DNA of 64,000 nucleotides, taken from NCBI GenBank assembly GCA_023382655.1, contig JAHDWK010000023.1:57915-121914 (forward strand). The letters run 5' to 3'. Position 1 is the stretch's first letter. The number at the start of each line of letters is the position of its first letter. Source of the stretch: Anaerolineae bacterium. GTDB lineage: Bacteria; Chloroflexota; Anaerolineae; Promineifilales; Promineifilaceae. Of this stretch, positions 1 through 8,808 are shown piece after piece. The position numbers and the translations under genes are program-made. The notes beneath the pieces were generated by a model, which saw only the letters and a program-made list of their open reading frames with translations, did no database searches and was not told where the DNA came from.

Positions 1-564
1 GACAATCAAGAGTACGGCCGAAACAGGAAACCGAATGTCACCCAACGTGCCCTGTCCGAGATAGGTAAAAGAAGCCGGGTAGTCGCGGGCCGCCTGATCG
101 CCCAAGAGGGCATAGGCCATGCCCCGGTAAAAGGCAAAAGTCCCCAGCGTCACCACCAGAGAAGGCAGTTTGAGCCGGGCCACCAGGAAACCATTGAGCG
201 ATCCGGCCAACAAACCCAGCAGCAGCGCCGCCCCGGCCGCCACCCAGATATTGACCCCCTGGATGTGCAGCCAGCCGAGCAAAGAGGCGCACATCGCCAA
301 TATCGAGGCCACCGACAGATCGATATTGCCGGAAATGATGATGAAGACCATGGGCAGGATCATGAGACCCATTTCCACAAAATCAGACGTGGCCCGCATC
401 AGGTTGCGCGAATTGAGGAAAAAGGGAGAAAGCTGTGAATTGACAAGGATGACAAGGATGATCAGCACCACCAGCAGCCATTCCCAACGCAGGAAAAAGT
501 CCCGCAGTTGTTGTCTGGAGATGGCTATTTTAGCGTTATCACTTTCGTTAGAAGCTGCGCTCAT
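1..564 (-). CDS. RbsC-type sugar ABC transporter permease (3' part outside window)
   Basis: Inner-membrane permease of a ribose/rhamnose/AI-2-type ABC importer; 188 codons are present and the frame runs off the left edge. I translated it by hand: it starts MSAASNESD, has a first membrane helix near residues 28-45, and carries the family block MVFIIISGNIDLSVASIL (residues ~76-93), followed by LPSLVVTLGTFAFYRGMAY. The ATG overlaps the TGA of the preceding permease (ATGA), the usual translational coupling for paired permeases. It resembles RhaQ/LsrD partners, but the substrate cannot be read from sequence. The binding-protein gene is not seen and may lie to the left of the window. Confidence 0.9.
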   Translation of the reverse strand, partial: MSAASNESDNAKIAISRQQLRDFFLRWEWLLVVLIILVILVNSQLSPFFLNSRNLMRATSDFVEMGLMILPMVFIIISGNIDLSVASILAMCASLLGWLHIQGVNIWVAAGAALLLGLLAGSLNGFLVARLKLPSLVVTLGTFAFYRGMAYALLGDQAARDYPASFTYLGQGTLGDIRFPVSAVLLIV

Positions 565-1577
565 GATAGCGCTCCTGTACCGCCAAGCTTCTGCAAACGG
601 CGGCGAATAGCTGAGTCAATGATGACCGCAGCCAGAATCAGTAAACCCTGGGCAGCGAGCTGCCAGAAGGGAGAGATGCGTACCATGATCAGGGCGTTTT
701 GGATGGTGCCTAAGAGAAAGGCCCCCAGGATGACGCCCATGACGCTGCCGCTGCCGCCAAAAATGTTGACGCCGCCGACAACGGACGCGGCCACCGTTTG
801 CAGTTCAAACCCCAGGGCTGTATTTGTCTGCGCGGACTCAAAGCGAGAAGCCCAAAGCACAGCAGCCAGACCCGCCAGTAAACCCGAGATAACGTAGACC
901 ATAAAAATCGTGCGCTGCACCGGAATGCCGGCCACGTTGGCCGCCTCAGGATTGCTGCCGACGGCATAAATGTGGCGGCCGGGACGGGTATAGTTGAGAA
1001 AAAAGTAGACAACCAAGGCCACCACAACGGCAAAGAGAATAATGTTGGGTATTCCCAGAGGCGCTGCTTTGGCCAACGCCCGGTAACCGGCCGGCATTTG
1101 AAAAGAGTTGATCCAGGTGCCGCCGCTGTAAAGAAACACCATGCCGCGATAGATGCTCAAAGTGCCCAGGGTGGCAATAATGGGCGGTACTTTGCCGGCG
1201 GTGATGATGAGGCCGTTAAAGCTGCCCAAAATAGCGCCCAGCATCATGCCCAACAGAATGGCCAGCGGCGGCGATACGCCGGGAAAGGCCACCACCGTAA
1301 AAGAGACCATCATGGCCACCAGGCCAATCATGGCGCTGACAGACAGGTCAATGCCGCGTGTAATGATGACCACGGTCTGGCCCAAAGCGACAATAGACAA
1401 AATCGAAATATTGAGCAGGATGTTGCGGAAGTTTTCTGTGGTGAAGAAGGCCGGCGTTTTCAAAGAGGTGACAACGATAAGCAACACAATAAAAATGAGG
1501 ATGCTCAGCTCACGGAACCTGACCAGTGTCAGGAACAGCGTGTGTGACTTTTGTTCGTGGGAGGCAGTTGCGTTCAC
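561..1577 (-). CDS. RbsC-type sugar ABC transporter permease
   Basis: Second permease of the ribose-type importer, 338 aa, with about eight to ten membrane helices. I chose the GTG start at 1577 (VNATASHEQ) because GAGGTG lies 8 nt upstream and it falls just after the ATPase stop; longer frames would run into the ATPase gene. Family block GQTVVIITRGIDLSVSAMIG is followed by PPIIATLGTLSIYRGMVFL and VAGIPVQRTIFMVYVISGLLAGLA, all typical of COG1172 permeases. It ends in an ATGA overlap with the next permease. Substrate by context may be a pentose or deoxyhexose such as rhamnose, because rhizobial rhamnose importers also pair this architecture with a DeoR regulator; that is inference. Confidence 0.93.
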   Translation of the reverse strand: MNATASHEQKSHTLFLTLVRFRELSILIFIVLLIVVTSLKTPAFFTTENFRNILLNISILSIVALGQTVVIITRGIDLSVSAMIGLVAMMVSFTVVAFPGVSPPLAILLGMMLGAILGSFNGLIITAGKVPPIIATLGTLSIYRGMVFLYSGGTWINSFQMPAGYRALAKAAPLGIPNIILFAVVVALVVYFFLNYTRPGRHIYAVGSNPEAANVAGIPVQRTIFMVYVISGLLAGLAAVLWASRFESAQTNTALGFELQTVAASVVGGVNIFGGSGSVMGVILGAFLLGTIQNALIMVRISPFWQLAAQGLLILAAVIIDSAIRRRLQKLGGTGALS

Positions 1578-1590
1578 AGTCAATTCACCT

Positions 1591-3093
1591 CTAGTTTGGC
1601 AAAACGGCCGTTGCCGACGCCATGATTTTTTCCTGCGTTGCTTCGGCCCGCTTATACTCGCCCGTGATGTGGCCCTCACGCATCACCAGGATGCGGTCGC
1701 TCATACCCAATATCTCCGGCAGTTCAGACGAGATCATCAGGATGGCCACACCCTGATTGGCCAGGTCGCTCATGAGTTGGTGAACGGCCGCTTTGGTGCC
1801 CACGTCAATCCCTCTCGTCGGTTCGTCCAGGATGAGAATACGCGGATTGGTCTCCAGCCACTTGGCCAGCACCACTTTTTGCTGGTTGCCGCCGGAGAGT
1901 TCCCTGGCTTTTTGGCCAATGCCGGCGCTTTTTACTTCCAGCTTGCGGGCGGCGGCGACCGCTACTTGCCGGGCCGCGCGCTCGCGCAGCCAACCACCGG
2001 TCCTGGTAAAACGCGACAGGATAGGCAGCGTGATGTTGGCCGCAATGTTCATGGGTAATACCAACCCGTGATGCTGCCGGTCTTCGGGGACAAAAGCCAG
2101 GCCAAGCTTCATAGCCTGCCGCGGATTCTGAATGGTCACTTCCCGCCCTTCAATGGCAATGTCGCCGGCGCTAACCGGCTGGATGCCAAAAAGAGCGCGG
2201 GCGACGTCGGTGCGTCCGGCCCCGATCAATCCGGCTACGCCCAGAATTTCGCCGGCGCGCAGGGCAAAACTGACGTTTTCAAACCTGCCAGCAGCCGTCA
2301 ACCCTTTTACTTCCAACATCGTCTTGCCCATGGGCGCAGCCTGTTTGGGGAATAGTTCATTGACCTCCCGCCCCACCATCATCTGGATGAGTTCTCCGGT
2401 TTTCACGCCGGCCATTTCCCGCGTGCCCACATAATTGCCGTCACGCAAAATCGTCACCCGGTCAGCCACGGCAAACAGCTCTTCCAGGCGATGGGAGATG
2501 AAGATGACGGCCGTGCCTGCCTGGCGCAACTGGCGGATAATGCGAAACAGTTCTTCCACCTCCGTCAGAGTAAGCGAAGACGTCGGCTCGTCCATGATGA
2601 GAAGCTGCGCGTTGAGCGAAAGGGCGCGGGCAATTTCCACCGTCTGCTGTTGAGCCACGCTGAGATTGCGGGCTTTGGTGCGCGGATCTAAATGCACACC
2701 CAACTGTTGCAGCAGCTCGCGCGCCTCACGGTACATTGCCCGCCAATTGATGCGCCCCCCACTCACCGGCTGGCGTCCGGCCAGAATGTTCTCGGCAATG
2801 TCCAGGTCAGGGAAGAGGCTGGGTTCTTGATAGATGGCGCCAATGCCCATCTGTTGGGCATCTCGTGGCCCATTGAAGCGCACCAACTCACCCCGAAAAT
2901 AAATTCCGCCGCTGTCGGGCTGGTACACGCCGGTCATGGTCTTGATCAGCGTGGATTTGCCGGCCCCATTTTCTCCCAGCAGCGCGTGAACTTCTCCAGG
3001 AAACACTGCGATACTTACATTGTTGAGGGCGCGAACACCGCCAAATGATTTGGAGACGTCCTGCATCTGGATAACCGGTGGTTTTTCCTCCAT
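1591..3093 (-). CDS. Sugar ABC transporter ATP-binding protein, tandem domains (RbsA/RhaT type)
   Basis: Energises the importer formed with the two downstream permeases; 500 aa, the normal length of the two-domain sugar ATPase family. Domain 1: Walker A GENGAGKST near residue 41, signature LSVAQQQ near 144, Walker B LLIMDEPTSS near 164. Domain 2 has the degenerate Walker A GAGRTDVA, signature LSGGNQQK and Walker B ILILDEPTRG, the usual asymmetry where only one site is fully competent. The stop is 13 bp from the next gene's GTG. First gene of the leftward operon and transcribed away from the DeoR-type regulator. Confidence 0.95.
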   Translation of the reverse strand: MEEKPPVIQMQDVSKSFGGVRALNNVSIAVFPGEVHALLGENGAGKSTLIKTMTGVYQPDSGGIYFRGELVRFNGPRDAQQMGIGAIYQEPSLFPDLDIAENILAGRQPVSGGRINWRAMYREARELLQQLGVHLDPRTKARNLSVAQQQTVEIARALSLNAQLLIMDEPTSSLTLTEVEELFRIIRQLRQAGTAVIFISHRLEELFAVADRVTILRDGNYVGTREMAGVKTGELIQMMVGREVNELFPKQAAPMGKTMLEVKGLTAAGRFENVSFALRAGEILGVAGLIGAGRTDVARALFGIQPVSAGDIAIEGREVTIQNPRQAMKLGLAFVPEDRQHHGLVLPMNIAANITLPILSRFTRTGGWLRERAARQVAVAAARKLEVKSAGIGQKARELSGGNQQKVVLAKWLETNPRILILDEPTRGIDVGTKAAVHQLMSDLANQGVAILMISSELPEILGMSDRILVMREGHITGEYKRAEATQEKIMASATAVLPN

Positions 3094-3144
3094 GTGGTTT
3101 GTGCCTGTCGGAAACTGATGAAATTTGTAGAAGTTTGATGATTA

Positions 3145-3174
3145 TTGACAAAACGATAACACGGCTGTTAAGAT
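3145..3174 (+). promoter_or_regulatory. Candidate sigma70 promoter of the DeoR-family regulator
   Basis: TTGACA at 3145-3150 and TAAGAT at 3169-3174 with an 18-bp spacer, about 110 bp upstream of the regulator start. It overlaps the candidate promoter on the opposite strand almost completely. Confidence 0.45.
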
Positions 3175-3181
3175 GTGTCAA
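3153..3181 (-). promoter_or_regulatory. Candidate sigma70 promoter of the leftward ABC operon
   Basis: On the minus strand TTGACA (3181-3176), 17-bp spacer, TATCGT (3158-3153). It is antiparallel to and interleaved with the rightward promoter, so RNA polymerase could probably occupy only one at a time, and one bound regulator could control both. Confidence 0.4.
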
Positions 3182-3282
3182 TAGAAACAGGGGTTTTCGC
3201 TAAAAATTGGCAATTGTATTGTTGAATATTTTTATTTTGGGAAAATCCATGAAAGCATGGCCGCAATGGAGAAAATCGCCCA

Positions 3283-4983
3283 ATGGAAGGATTAATCACC
3301 TTTGAACGTCGTCAAAATATCCTGCGTCTCCTGGCCGAACAACCGGGCTTGCGGGTTGGCGATATGGCCGAAATGTTCCAGGTCTCTGAAGGTACCATTC
3401 GCAACGACCTCAATGTACTAGAATCTGAAGGACAGCTCCGCCGCGTAAGGGGTGGGGCCGTGTTAAGCCGCGCGGCTGATGTAACCCAAAGTGCAAACGG
3501 AAACGTGCCCCCGGTGACTCATGCGGAAATCAAGCAGCGGATTGCCCGTTGGGCGGCCGAAACAATCGAAGATGGGGATACGATATTTTTAGATGCCAGT
3601 TCGACCGTGCGTTTCATGATTCCTTATTTGAAAGACCACAACCGCCTGACGATTGTGACCAATGGCCTGGACACGGCCAGGGCAGTGGCACAGGAAACAC
3701 ACCACCCGGTCATTCTGGTAGGAGGCATAGTGAATCGCAGTGGCCGGGCCACGACGAGTCTACTGGGAGTGGAGATGCTCAAAACCCTGCATATTCGCAC
3801 TGCCTACGTTTCTTGTGTCGGGTTTGATGTCAGCGCCGGGCTGACAGAGCGGCTGATAGAAGAAGCGCAGTTGAAGGAAGCGGTCGTGTCCACCATATCG
3901 CGTATCGTGGCTCTGGTTGGATCCAACAAAATCGGCACCGTGAGTACGTCACCCTTTGCCCCGGCTGAGCGCATCACACACTTTTTTACGGACAACGATG
4001 TGCCCCCAGAGTTTATTGAGCAAATGCGGCAGGCAACAATCAATTTGACTGTTTGTGGTGAGAACACGGTACGCTCGTTTACGGTTGATGCCGCAAAACC
4101 GCAATTTACTATTGGTTTTGCCAATCAAAGTGAAACGCTGCCTTTTGCGGTAGATGTGCGGCGCAGCCTGGAACGGGCAGCCGCAGACGTGGGCAGCATC
4201 GATCTCGTTGTGGCCGATAATCAATTGAGCGGCGAGGAGGCGTTGCGGATTGCCGACCGCCTGGTTAAGCGGAATATCGATCTGGCCATTGAGTATCAGA
4301 TTGACTACAAGGCCGGCAACCTGATCATGAATAAATTCCGGCAGGCAGGTATTCCGGTGGTTGCGGTGGATATTCCCATGATTGGGGCCACATTTTTCGG
4401 CGTGGATAATTACCGAGCCGGACACATGGCGGGGGAAGCATTGGGAGAGTGGATCAAGGGGATGTGGCACGGCCGTATTGATCATCTCCTCATTTTGGAA
4501 GAACCCAGAGCCGGCTCTCTGCCTGAAGCCCGGATTCAGGGCCAATTGGAAGGCTTGCAAGAAGTTGTCGGGCCATTGCCTGCGGCGAAAATCCATTACA
4601 TAGATTGTGGCAACACCAGCATCATCAGCCAAAAAGGCGTGTCCCAACTCTTGAGTACAATGCTTGATAGTCACCACATTGCCATTATCTCCTTCAATGA
4701 TGAAGCGGCTCTCGGCGCCCTTCAGGCAGCGCGCAATGCGGATCGGGAGCCGGATGTTGTTATTGTCGGGCAGGGGGCAGACCGGTTAATCAGGGGAGAG
4801 ATCCGGAATCCACAGTCGCACCTGATCGGCTCAACAGCCTACATGCCCGAAAGATATGGGGAAAAGCTAATGGAGCTGGCTCTAAAAATTCTGCACGGGG
4901 AGCCGGCGCCGCCGGCCGTTTATATGAACCACGTTTTTATCAACGCGGATAACATTGATCGGTACTATCCCGCGGAGGATTAA
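3283..4983 (+). CDS. DeoR-family regulator fused to a periplasmic-binding-type sugar-sensing domain
   Basis: 566 aa, about twice the normal DeoR length. Residues ~5-60 are a DeoR winged helix (ERRQNILRLLAEQPGLRVGD...VSEGTIRNDLNVLESEGQLRRVRGG). Residues ~75-240 are the DeoR sensor fold (DGDTIFLDASSTVRFMIPYL, TIVTNGLDTARAV, GLTERLIEEAQLKEAVV). Residues ~265-560 read as a type 1 periplasmic-binding/LacI-like ligand domain: TIGFANQSETLPFAVDVRRSL, IPVVAVDIPMIGATFFGVDN, GQLEGLQEVV, AIISFNDEAALGALQAAR. It lacks a signal peptide, so it should be cytoplasmic. Divergent from the ribose-type ABC operon, which it probably regulates. The C-terminal domain gives it its own sugar sensor besides the sugar-phosphate-type DeoR pocket. 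Confidence 0.88.
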   Translation: MEGLITFERRQNILRLLAEQPGLRVGDMAEMFQVSEGTIRNDLNVLESEGQLRRVRGGAVLSRAADVTQSANGNVPPVTHAEIKQRIARWAAETIEDGDTIFLDASSTVRFMIPYLKDHNRLTIVTNGLDTARAVAQETHHPVILVGGIVNRSGRATTSLLGVEMLKTLHIRTAYVSCVGFDVSAGLTERLIEEAQLKEAVVSTISRIVALVGSNKIGTVSTSPFAPAERITHFFTDNDVPPEFIEQMRQATINLTVCGENTVRSFTVDAAKPQFTIGFANQSETLPFAVDVRRSLERAAADVGSIDLVVADNQLSGEEALRIADRLVKRNIDLAIEYQIDYKAGNLIMNKFRQAGIPVVAVDIPMIGATFFGVDNYRAGHMAGEALGEWIKGMWHGRIDHLLILEEPRAGSLPEARIQGQLEGLQEVVGPLPAAKIHYIDCGNTSIISQKGVSQLLSTMLDSHHIAIISFNDEAALGALQAARNADREPDVVIVGQGADRLIRGEIRNPQSHLIGSTAYMPERYGEKLMELALKILHGEPAPPAVYMNHVFINADNIDRYYPAED

Positions 4984-5112
4984 GTAAGTCCACCGATGAT
5001 TAATCGAGACCAACCACGGCCTGCGGCGCGTAAGGCTCTTCGCGATAGATCAGGTTTTAATGAATTTTACTTTTCTAAAAATACGGCCTTCTGCAGTCAG
5101 CAAATTTTTGAA

Positions 5113-5136
5113 CTGATCTCTCCATTTAGAGATCAG
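5113..5136 (-). terminator. Stem-loop overlapping the LLM oxidoreductase stop codon
   Basis: CTGATCTCT and AGAGATCAG form a 9-bp stem with a 6-nt loop that includes the stop codon of the leftward gene. The downstream side is A-rich rather than a clean U-run, so termination is plausible but not certain. The rest of 4984-5112 shows nothing recognisable. Confidence 0.4.
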
Positions 5137-6013
5137 CTACTGCGGGGATGATTTCTTTGGCAAAGGTTTCGAGCGGTGTAATTTTGTAAACATCCGGCAT
5201 ATTGAATATCGCGTGTGTGAATCCCATCTCAGAGAGTTCCTTGATACGGCTTATGATGCTGTCTACAGTATCATTTCCGGAAAGATGCACGGTGCCGAGA
5301 CATGTTTTCTCGATTGTGTCGTAATCACGTCCCATAGACTCGCAATGTTCTTTAAGTGTGTCGAGCGCTTTTTGCATATTTGCTGTACCTACCCAATCAC
5401 CGATATTGCAGGCATCCGCGTATTGAGCAACCATCCTCAGGGTCTTCGTCGGGCCGGTACCGCCAATCATGATACGTGGATGTGGGGTTGAGAGCGGGCG
5501 GGGATTATTGGTTATTGCCGGCGCAGAAAAATGCTTGCCCGCAAAGGATGCCTCATCACTATCCCAGAGCGCCTGCGCCAGTTGCAAATTGTCCTCCAGT
5601 TGCTCGAAGCGCTCTGCTGTTGAGGGGTAGGGGATACCATAGCCTTTTGCTTCTTCTTCATACCATGCCGCGCCGATACCGAGATAAGCCCGACCACCGG
5701 AAAGAATATCCAGTGTGTTGACCATCTTCATTAAAACGGAGGGATGGCGGTAAATAACGCCCGTTACCAGTACGCCGAGATAGGCTTTTTCAGTTAATCC
5801 GGCAAAATATCCGAGCGTAGTATAGCTTTCCATCATCGGGTCGGTATAAGTTTCCCCGAACATCCCCTTGATTTGATAGTAATGATCCATTACCCAGAGG
5901 CTATAAAAACCTGATTCTTCCGCTGTGGTGACGATTTCTTTCAGTTTGGGACGGATAACGGCCGTACCGCCGGGATACTTGAAGGACGGAATTTGTAATC
6001 CAATGTGCATCAT
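5126..6013 (-). CDS. LLM-class flavin/F420-dependent oxidoreductase
   Basis: Luciferase-like monooxygenase family, 295 aa, single TIM-barrel domain. Visible family blocks: N-terminal MHIGLQIPSF, ESGFYSLWVMDHYYQ, YLGVLVTGVIYRHPSVLMKMVNTLDILSGGR, LGIGAAWYEEEAKGYGIPYP, and PRIMIGGTGPTKTLRMVAQYADACNIG, which matches the F420-dependent subgroup better than bacterial luciferase. Cytoplasmic oxidoreductase; the substrate is unknown. It is the last gene of the leftward MerR-led run. Base composition is visibly more AT-rich than the neighbouring SDR, so it may have a different history. Confidence 0.88.
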   Translation of the reverse strand: MMHIGLQIPSFKYPGGTAVIRPKLKEIVTTAEESGFYSLWVMDHYYQIKGMFGETYTDPMMESYTTLGYFAGLTEKAYLGVLVTGVIYRHPSVLMKMVNTLDILSGGRAYLGIGAAWYEEEAKGYGIPYPSTAERFEQLEDNLQLAQALWDSDEASFAGKHFSAPAITNNPRPLSTPHPRIMIGGTGPTKTLRMVAQYADACNIGDWVGTANMQKALDTLKEHCESMGRDYDTIEKTCLGTVHLSGNDTVDSIISRIKELSEMGFTHAIFNMPDVYKITPLETFAKEIIPAVADL

Positions 6014-6057
6014 TAATCTCCTATTCGATTTCGTTCATCGCTGGCATGTTCCAGCCA

Positions 6058-6840
6058 CTACACTGTTTGGCCGCCGTCAACCACCATCGCGGCTCCGACG
6101 ACGAAGGAAGCCGCATCCGAACAGAGCCACAGGACGGTGGCGGCGATCTCCTCCGACTTGCCCGCCCTGCCGATTGGTTGCCGCGCACTTGCGCCCGCGA
6201 GCTCCCTCTCCTTCCCCTCAGGGGTGCCCCCGCCGAAGCGATCCATCATCGGCGTGTCGATGATCCCAGGGCAGACGGCGTTGATGCGGATGTTCTGTGG
6301 GGCGTAGTCGAGGGCCGCCGCTCTGGTCAGGCCGACCACGCCGTGTTTCGCCGCGACGTAAGCCGCTTGATCTTTGAAGCCCCTGACCCCGGCACCCGAG
6401 GAGGTGTTCACGATCGCGCCGCCCCCCTGCTTGAGCATCAGTGGGATCTCGTACTTCATGCACAGGAACACGCCGCGGAGATCAATGCCCATAATCCGGT
6501 TCCACTCCTCCTCCGTGATATCGGCCGTCGCCTTTGGCACCTGTTCAACACTGGCGTTGTTGAAGGCGGCATCCAGCCGCCCGGAGGTCTCGATGGCCTT
6601 ATCCAGAGCCATCTTCATGTCCTCGGCGCGCGACACGTCGCACCTGATGGCGAGTGCCCGCCCGCCAGCCTCTTCAATCATGCGTGCTGTTTCCTGATTG
6701 TCCTGTTCCGAAACGTCGGCGACCACCACGCTGGCACCCTCGCGCGCGAACGCCAGCGCCGCCGCGCGGCCGATACCGCCTGCTGCTCCGGTGACAAAAG
6801 CCACTTTCCCTGTAAAGTTTCCGTTTTGATTCGTTGTCAT
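6058..6840 (-). CDS. SDR-family NAD(P)-dependent oxidoreductase
   Basis: Classical short-chain dehydrogenase, 260 aa. NAD(P) motif TGAAGGIG near residue 18, structural NNAS, catalytic Ser in NTSSGAGV and YxxxK as YVAAKHG near residue 158, C-terminal GAAMVVDGGQT. Resembles glucose-1-dehydrogenase/3-oxoacyl reductase-type SDRs of unassigned substrate. It sits between the cupin and the LLM gene in the same direction, with AAGGAGG-like SD (AGGAGGAAACG) before the ATG. GC content is higher than that of its immediate neighbours. Confidence 0.93.
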   Translation of the reverse strand: MTTNQNGNFTGKVAFVTGAAGGIGRAAALAFAREGASVVVADVSEQDNQETARMIEEAGGRALAIRCDVSRAEDMKMALDKAIETSGRLDAAFNNASVEQVPKATADITEEEWNRIMGIDLRGVFLCMKYEIPLMLKQGGGAIVNTSSGAGVRGFKDQAAYVAAKHGVVGLTRAAALDYAPQNIRINAVCPGIIDTPMMDRFGGGTPEGKERELAGASARQPIGRAGKSEEIAATVLWLCSDAASFVVGAAMVVDGGQTV

Positions 6841-6960
6841 CGTTTCCTCCTGTTGGTGTTATTTATTCACGAAGATCGGCGGCAGCCAGCGCAACTTTTG
6901 CCACTCCGATGTTGTCGTATAAACGCTCCTACTTCCGCCACGGTCGCTGCGGAAGCAGAC

Positions 6961-7356
6961 TTACCTGTGGTATTGTTCATCGCTGACCTGTTCCAGCCAG
7001 TCAACGACTTTGCCGTCTAACGCTTCCTGAATGGCGATGTGGGTCACGGCCGTTGTGGCTGTCGCCCCGTGCCAATGTTTCTCACCCGGCGGAAACCAAA
7101 CGACATCACCTGGCCAGATTTCTTCGATGGGGCCATCCCAGCACTGAGCGAGACCGCAACCGGCCATCACAATCAAAGTCTGCCCCAGCGGATGTGTGTG
7201 CCAGGCTGTCCGCGCCCCTGGCTCAAAGGTCACATAGGCACAGCCCACACGCGCCGGAGCATCTGCCTGATGTAGAGGATCAATCCGCACATTGCCAGTA
7301 AACCAGCCTTCCGGACCTTTGCCGGAAGGCTGTGAACCATTTCGTTTGATTTCCAT
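6961..7356 (-). CDS. Small cupin-domain protein
   Basis: 131 aa single-domain beta-barrel cupin. The metal-binding motif 1 is visible as TAWHTHPLGQTLIVMAG and motif 2 as PGDVVWFPPGEKHWHGA, with His residues expected to hold a divalent metal. It matches the COG1917 small cupins often found next to aldo/keto reductases and carboxymuconolactone-type enzymes in MerR-controlled stress or detoxification operons. Function beyond that is unknown. Downstream of the broken aldo/keto reductase with a 49-bp gap. Confidence 0.9.
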   Translation of the reverse strand: MEIKRNGSQPSGKGPEGWFTGNVRIDPLHQADAPARVGCAYVTFEPGARTAWHTHPLGQTLIVMAGCGLAQCWDGPIEEIWPGDVVWFPPGEKHWHGATATTAVTHIAIQEALDGKVVDWLEQVSDEQYHR

Positions 7357-7405
7357 TTTTTACTCCTGAGCGGCTGGTTGCTAACGGTTCGTACCGGCAA
7401 CCAGC

Positions 7406-8367
7406 CTAATACCGGTGACCAACCACCCTAATATCAGCCATCGCTTCTTTGATGTCATTGAGGTCTTTGGCGGTCAATTCGATGTCAAGCGCGCCAAGGT
7501 TTTCGTCCAGCCGGTGCAGCTTGCGCGTACCTGGAATGGGCACGATCCAGGGTTTTTGGGCCAGCAGCCAGGCCAGGGCAATCTGCGCCGGGGTGGCTCC
7601 CTTCTCTGTGGCAATCCGCTCCAGCAGATCAATCACCGCCCGGTTGGCTCTGATCGCCTCTGGTGTAAAGCGGGGATTGCGGCTGCGGATATCGGAACTG
7701 TCGAAGGTGGTGCTCTCGTCAATCTTGCCGGTCAGGTAACCGCGGCCCAATGGGCTGTAGGGCACAAGCCCAATCCCCAGTTCCTCACAAGTAGGCAGGA
7801 TTTCCTCTTCAATCGGCGTCCACCAGATGGAGTATTCACTTTGCAAGGCGGTGACGGGCTGCACCGCATGGGCACGGCGATTTGGTCGGCGTTGGCTTCG
7901 GACAGCCCAAAGTGCTTGACCTTGCCTGCTTGAATCAACTCCTTTACTGCTCCGGCCACTTCTTCCATAGACACGTCTGGATCGGGCCGGTGCTGATAAA
8001 AGAGGTCAATGGCCTCAACGCGCAGCCGCTTGAGCGATGCCTCGGCGACCCGCTTGATTTGTTCGGGACGACTGTCCATGCCTGTTCCTGGTGCCGGCCC
8101 CTTGTCGCCATGTTTGAAGCCAAATTTGGTGACAATGATAACTTGACCTTTGAAAGGCTCTAGCGCCTCGCCGACCAGTTCTTCATTCGTGAATGGACCG
8201 TAGACTTCGGCCGTGTCGAAGAAAGTGATGCCCCGTTCAACCGACTTGTGGCGGAAAGTGATCATCTCTTGTTTGTCCGTTGGCGTGTCGCCAAAGCTCA
8301 TCCGCATACAACCCAGCCCCAGTGCCGAGACTTCCAATCCGCCGTTGCCAAGTTTACGTTTTTGCAT
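7406..8367 (-). pseudogene. Aldo/keto reductase, disrupted by a one-base frameshift
   Basis: The N-terminal part (8367 to about 7880) has MQKRKLGNGGLEVSALGLGCM, the catalytic FFDTAEVYG (Asp/Tyr), VTKFGFK (Lys) and YQHRPDP (His). The C-terminal part continues in another frame with HAVQPVTALQSEYSIWWTPIE and PYSPLGRGYLTG, IPGTRKLHRLDENLGA. The break is at about 7878-7881: restoring one missing base (a second C in ATCCGCCGT on the coding strand) rejoins the frames as the family's usual IRRAHAVQPVTALQ. Total coding length then equals a normal ~320-aa YakC/YghZ-type reductase. Either a very recent pseudogene or a sequencing/assembly error. Confidence 0.88.
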
Positions 8368-8411
8368 TTTTGTTACTCCTTTTTGTTCCTTCTATAATCA
8401 ATCAGCCAGAA

Positions 8412-8789
8412 TCAATCAGCCAGTTCTTGCTCTTTCGTCAGGATTGCGTTTTCATACACTTGTATTTTGTGGTTTAGCAAGTCTAAGGTTTCTTGCAGTT
8501 CGGCCATCCTGACCACAAGTTGAGTACGCTGCTTCTGCAAGATTTCTTTCCTGGCTTGAATGGTCTCATCACCTTGCTGGACAAGCGCAAAATATGCAAT
8601 CAGCACTTCAACGGGAAGCCCGGCCGTCCGCATACACTTGATGAAATCAACCCGTCTGAGATCAAGCTCGCCGTAATCCCTGATGCCACTATCCGTTCGG
8701 TTGATCGGCGGGATAAGGCCAATTTTCTCGTAGTAGCGCAGCGTATCCACTGAAAGCCCGGATTGTTCACTCACTTCTGAGATCTTCAT
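8412..8789 (-). CDS. MerR-family transcriptional regulator (AdhR-like)
   Basis: 125 aa. The start at 8789 (MKISEVSEQSG) has a GGAGG 7-11 nt upstream; a longer frame to 8834 would run back through its own promoter. N-terminal winged helix: MKISEVSEQSGLSVDTLRYYEKIGLI, then RDYGELDLRRVDFIKCMRTAGLPV, then a long dimerisation coiled coil (residues ~75-120). Only one Cys (in IKCMRTAG) and no metal-binding C-terminal loop, so it is not a CueR/MerR metal sensor; it fits the AdhR-type carbonyl/electrophile sensors with a single conserved Cys. Heads the leftward oxidoreductase run and is probably autoregulated. Confidence 0.93.
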   Translation of the reverse strand: MKISEVSEQSGLSVDTLRYYEKIGLIPPINRTDSGIRDYGELDLRRVDFIKCMRTAGLPVEVLIAYFALVQQGDETIQARKEILQKQRTQLVVRMAELQETLDLLNHKIQVYENAILTKEQELAD

Positions 8790-8808
8790 GGTTATACCTC
8801 CAAGGCGT

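Noticed and set aside
38..292. Open frames antisense to or overlapping the permease genes at the left end
   Set aside because: The hand translation of the partial permease matches RbsC-family blocks throughout; the other frames are Gly/Pro/Arg-rich shadows of GC-rich coding DNA.
5113..5136. Riboswitch in the region between the DeoR regulator and the LLM gene
   Set aside because: Only one simple stem-loop at the gene end; no multi-helix conserved core and it lies at a 3' end.
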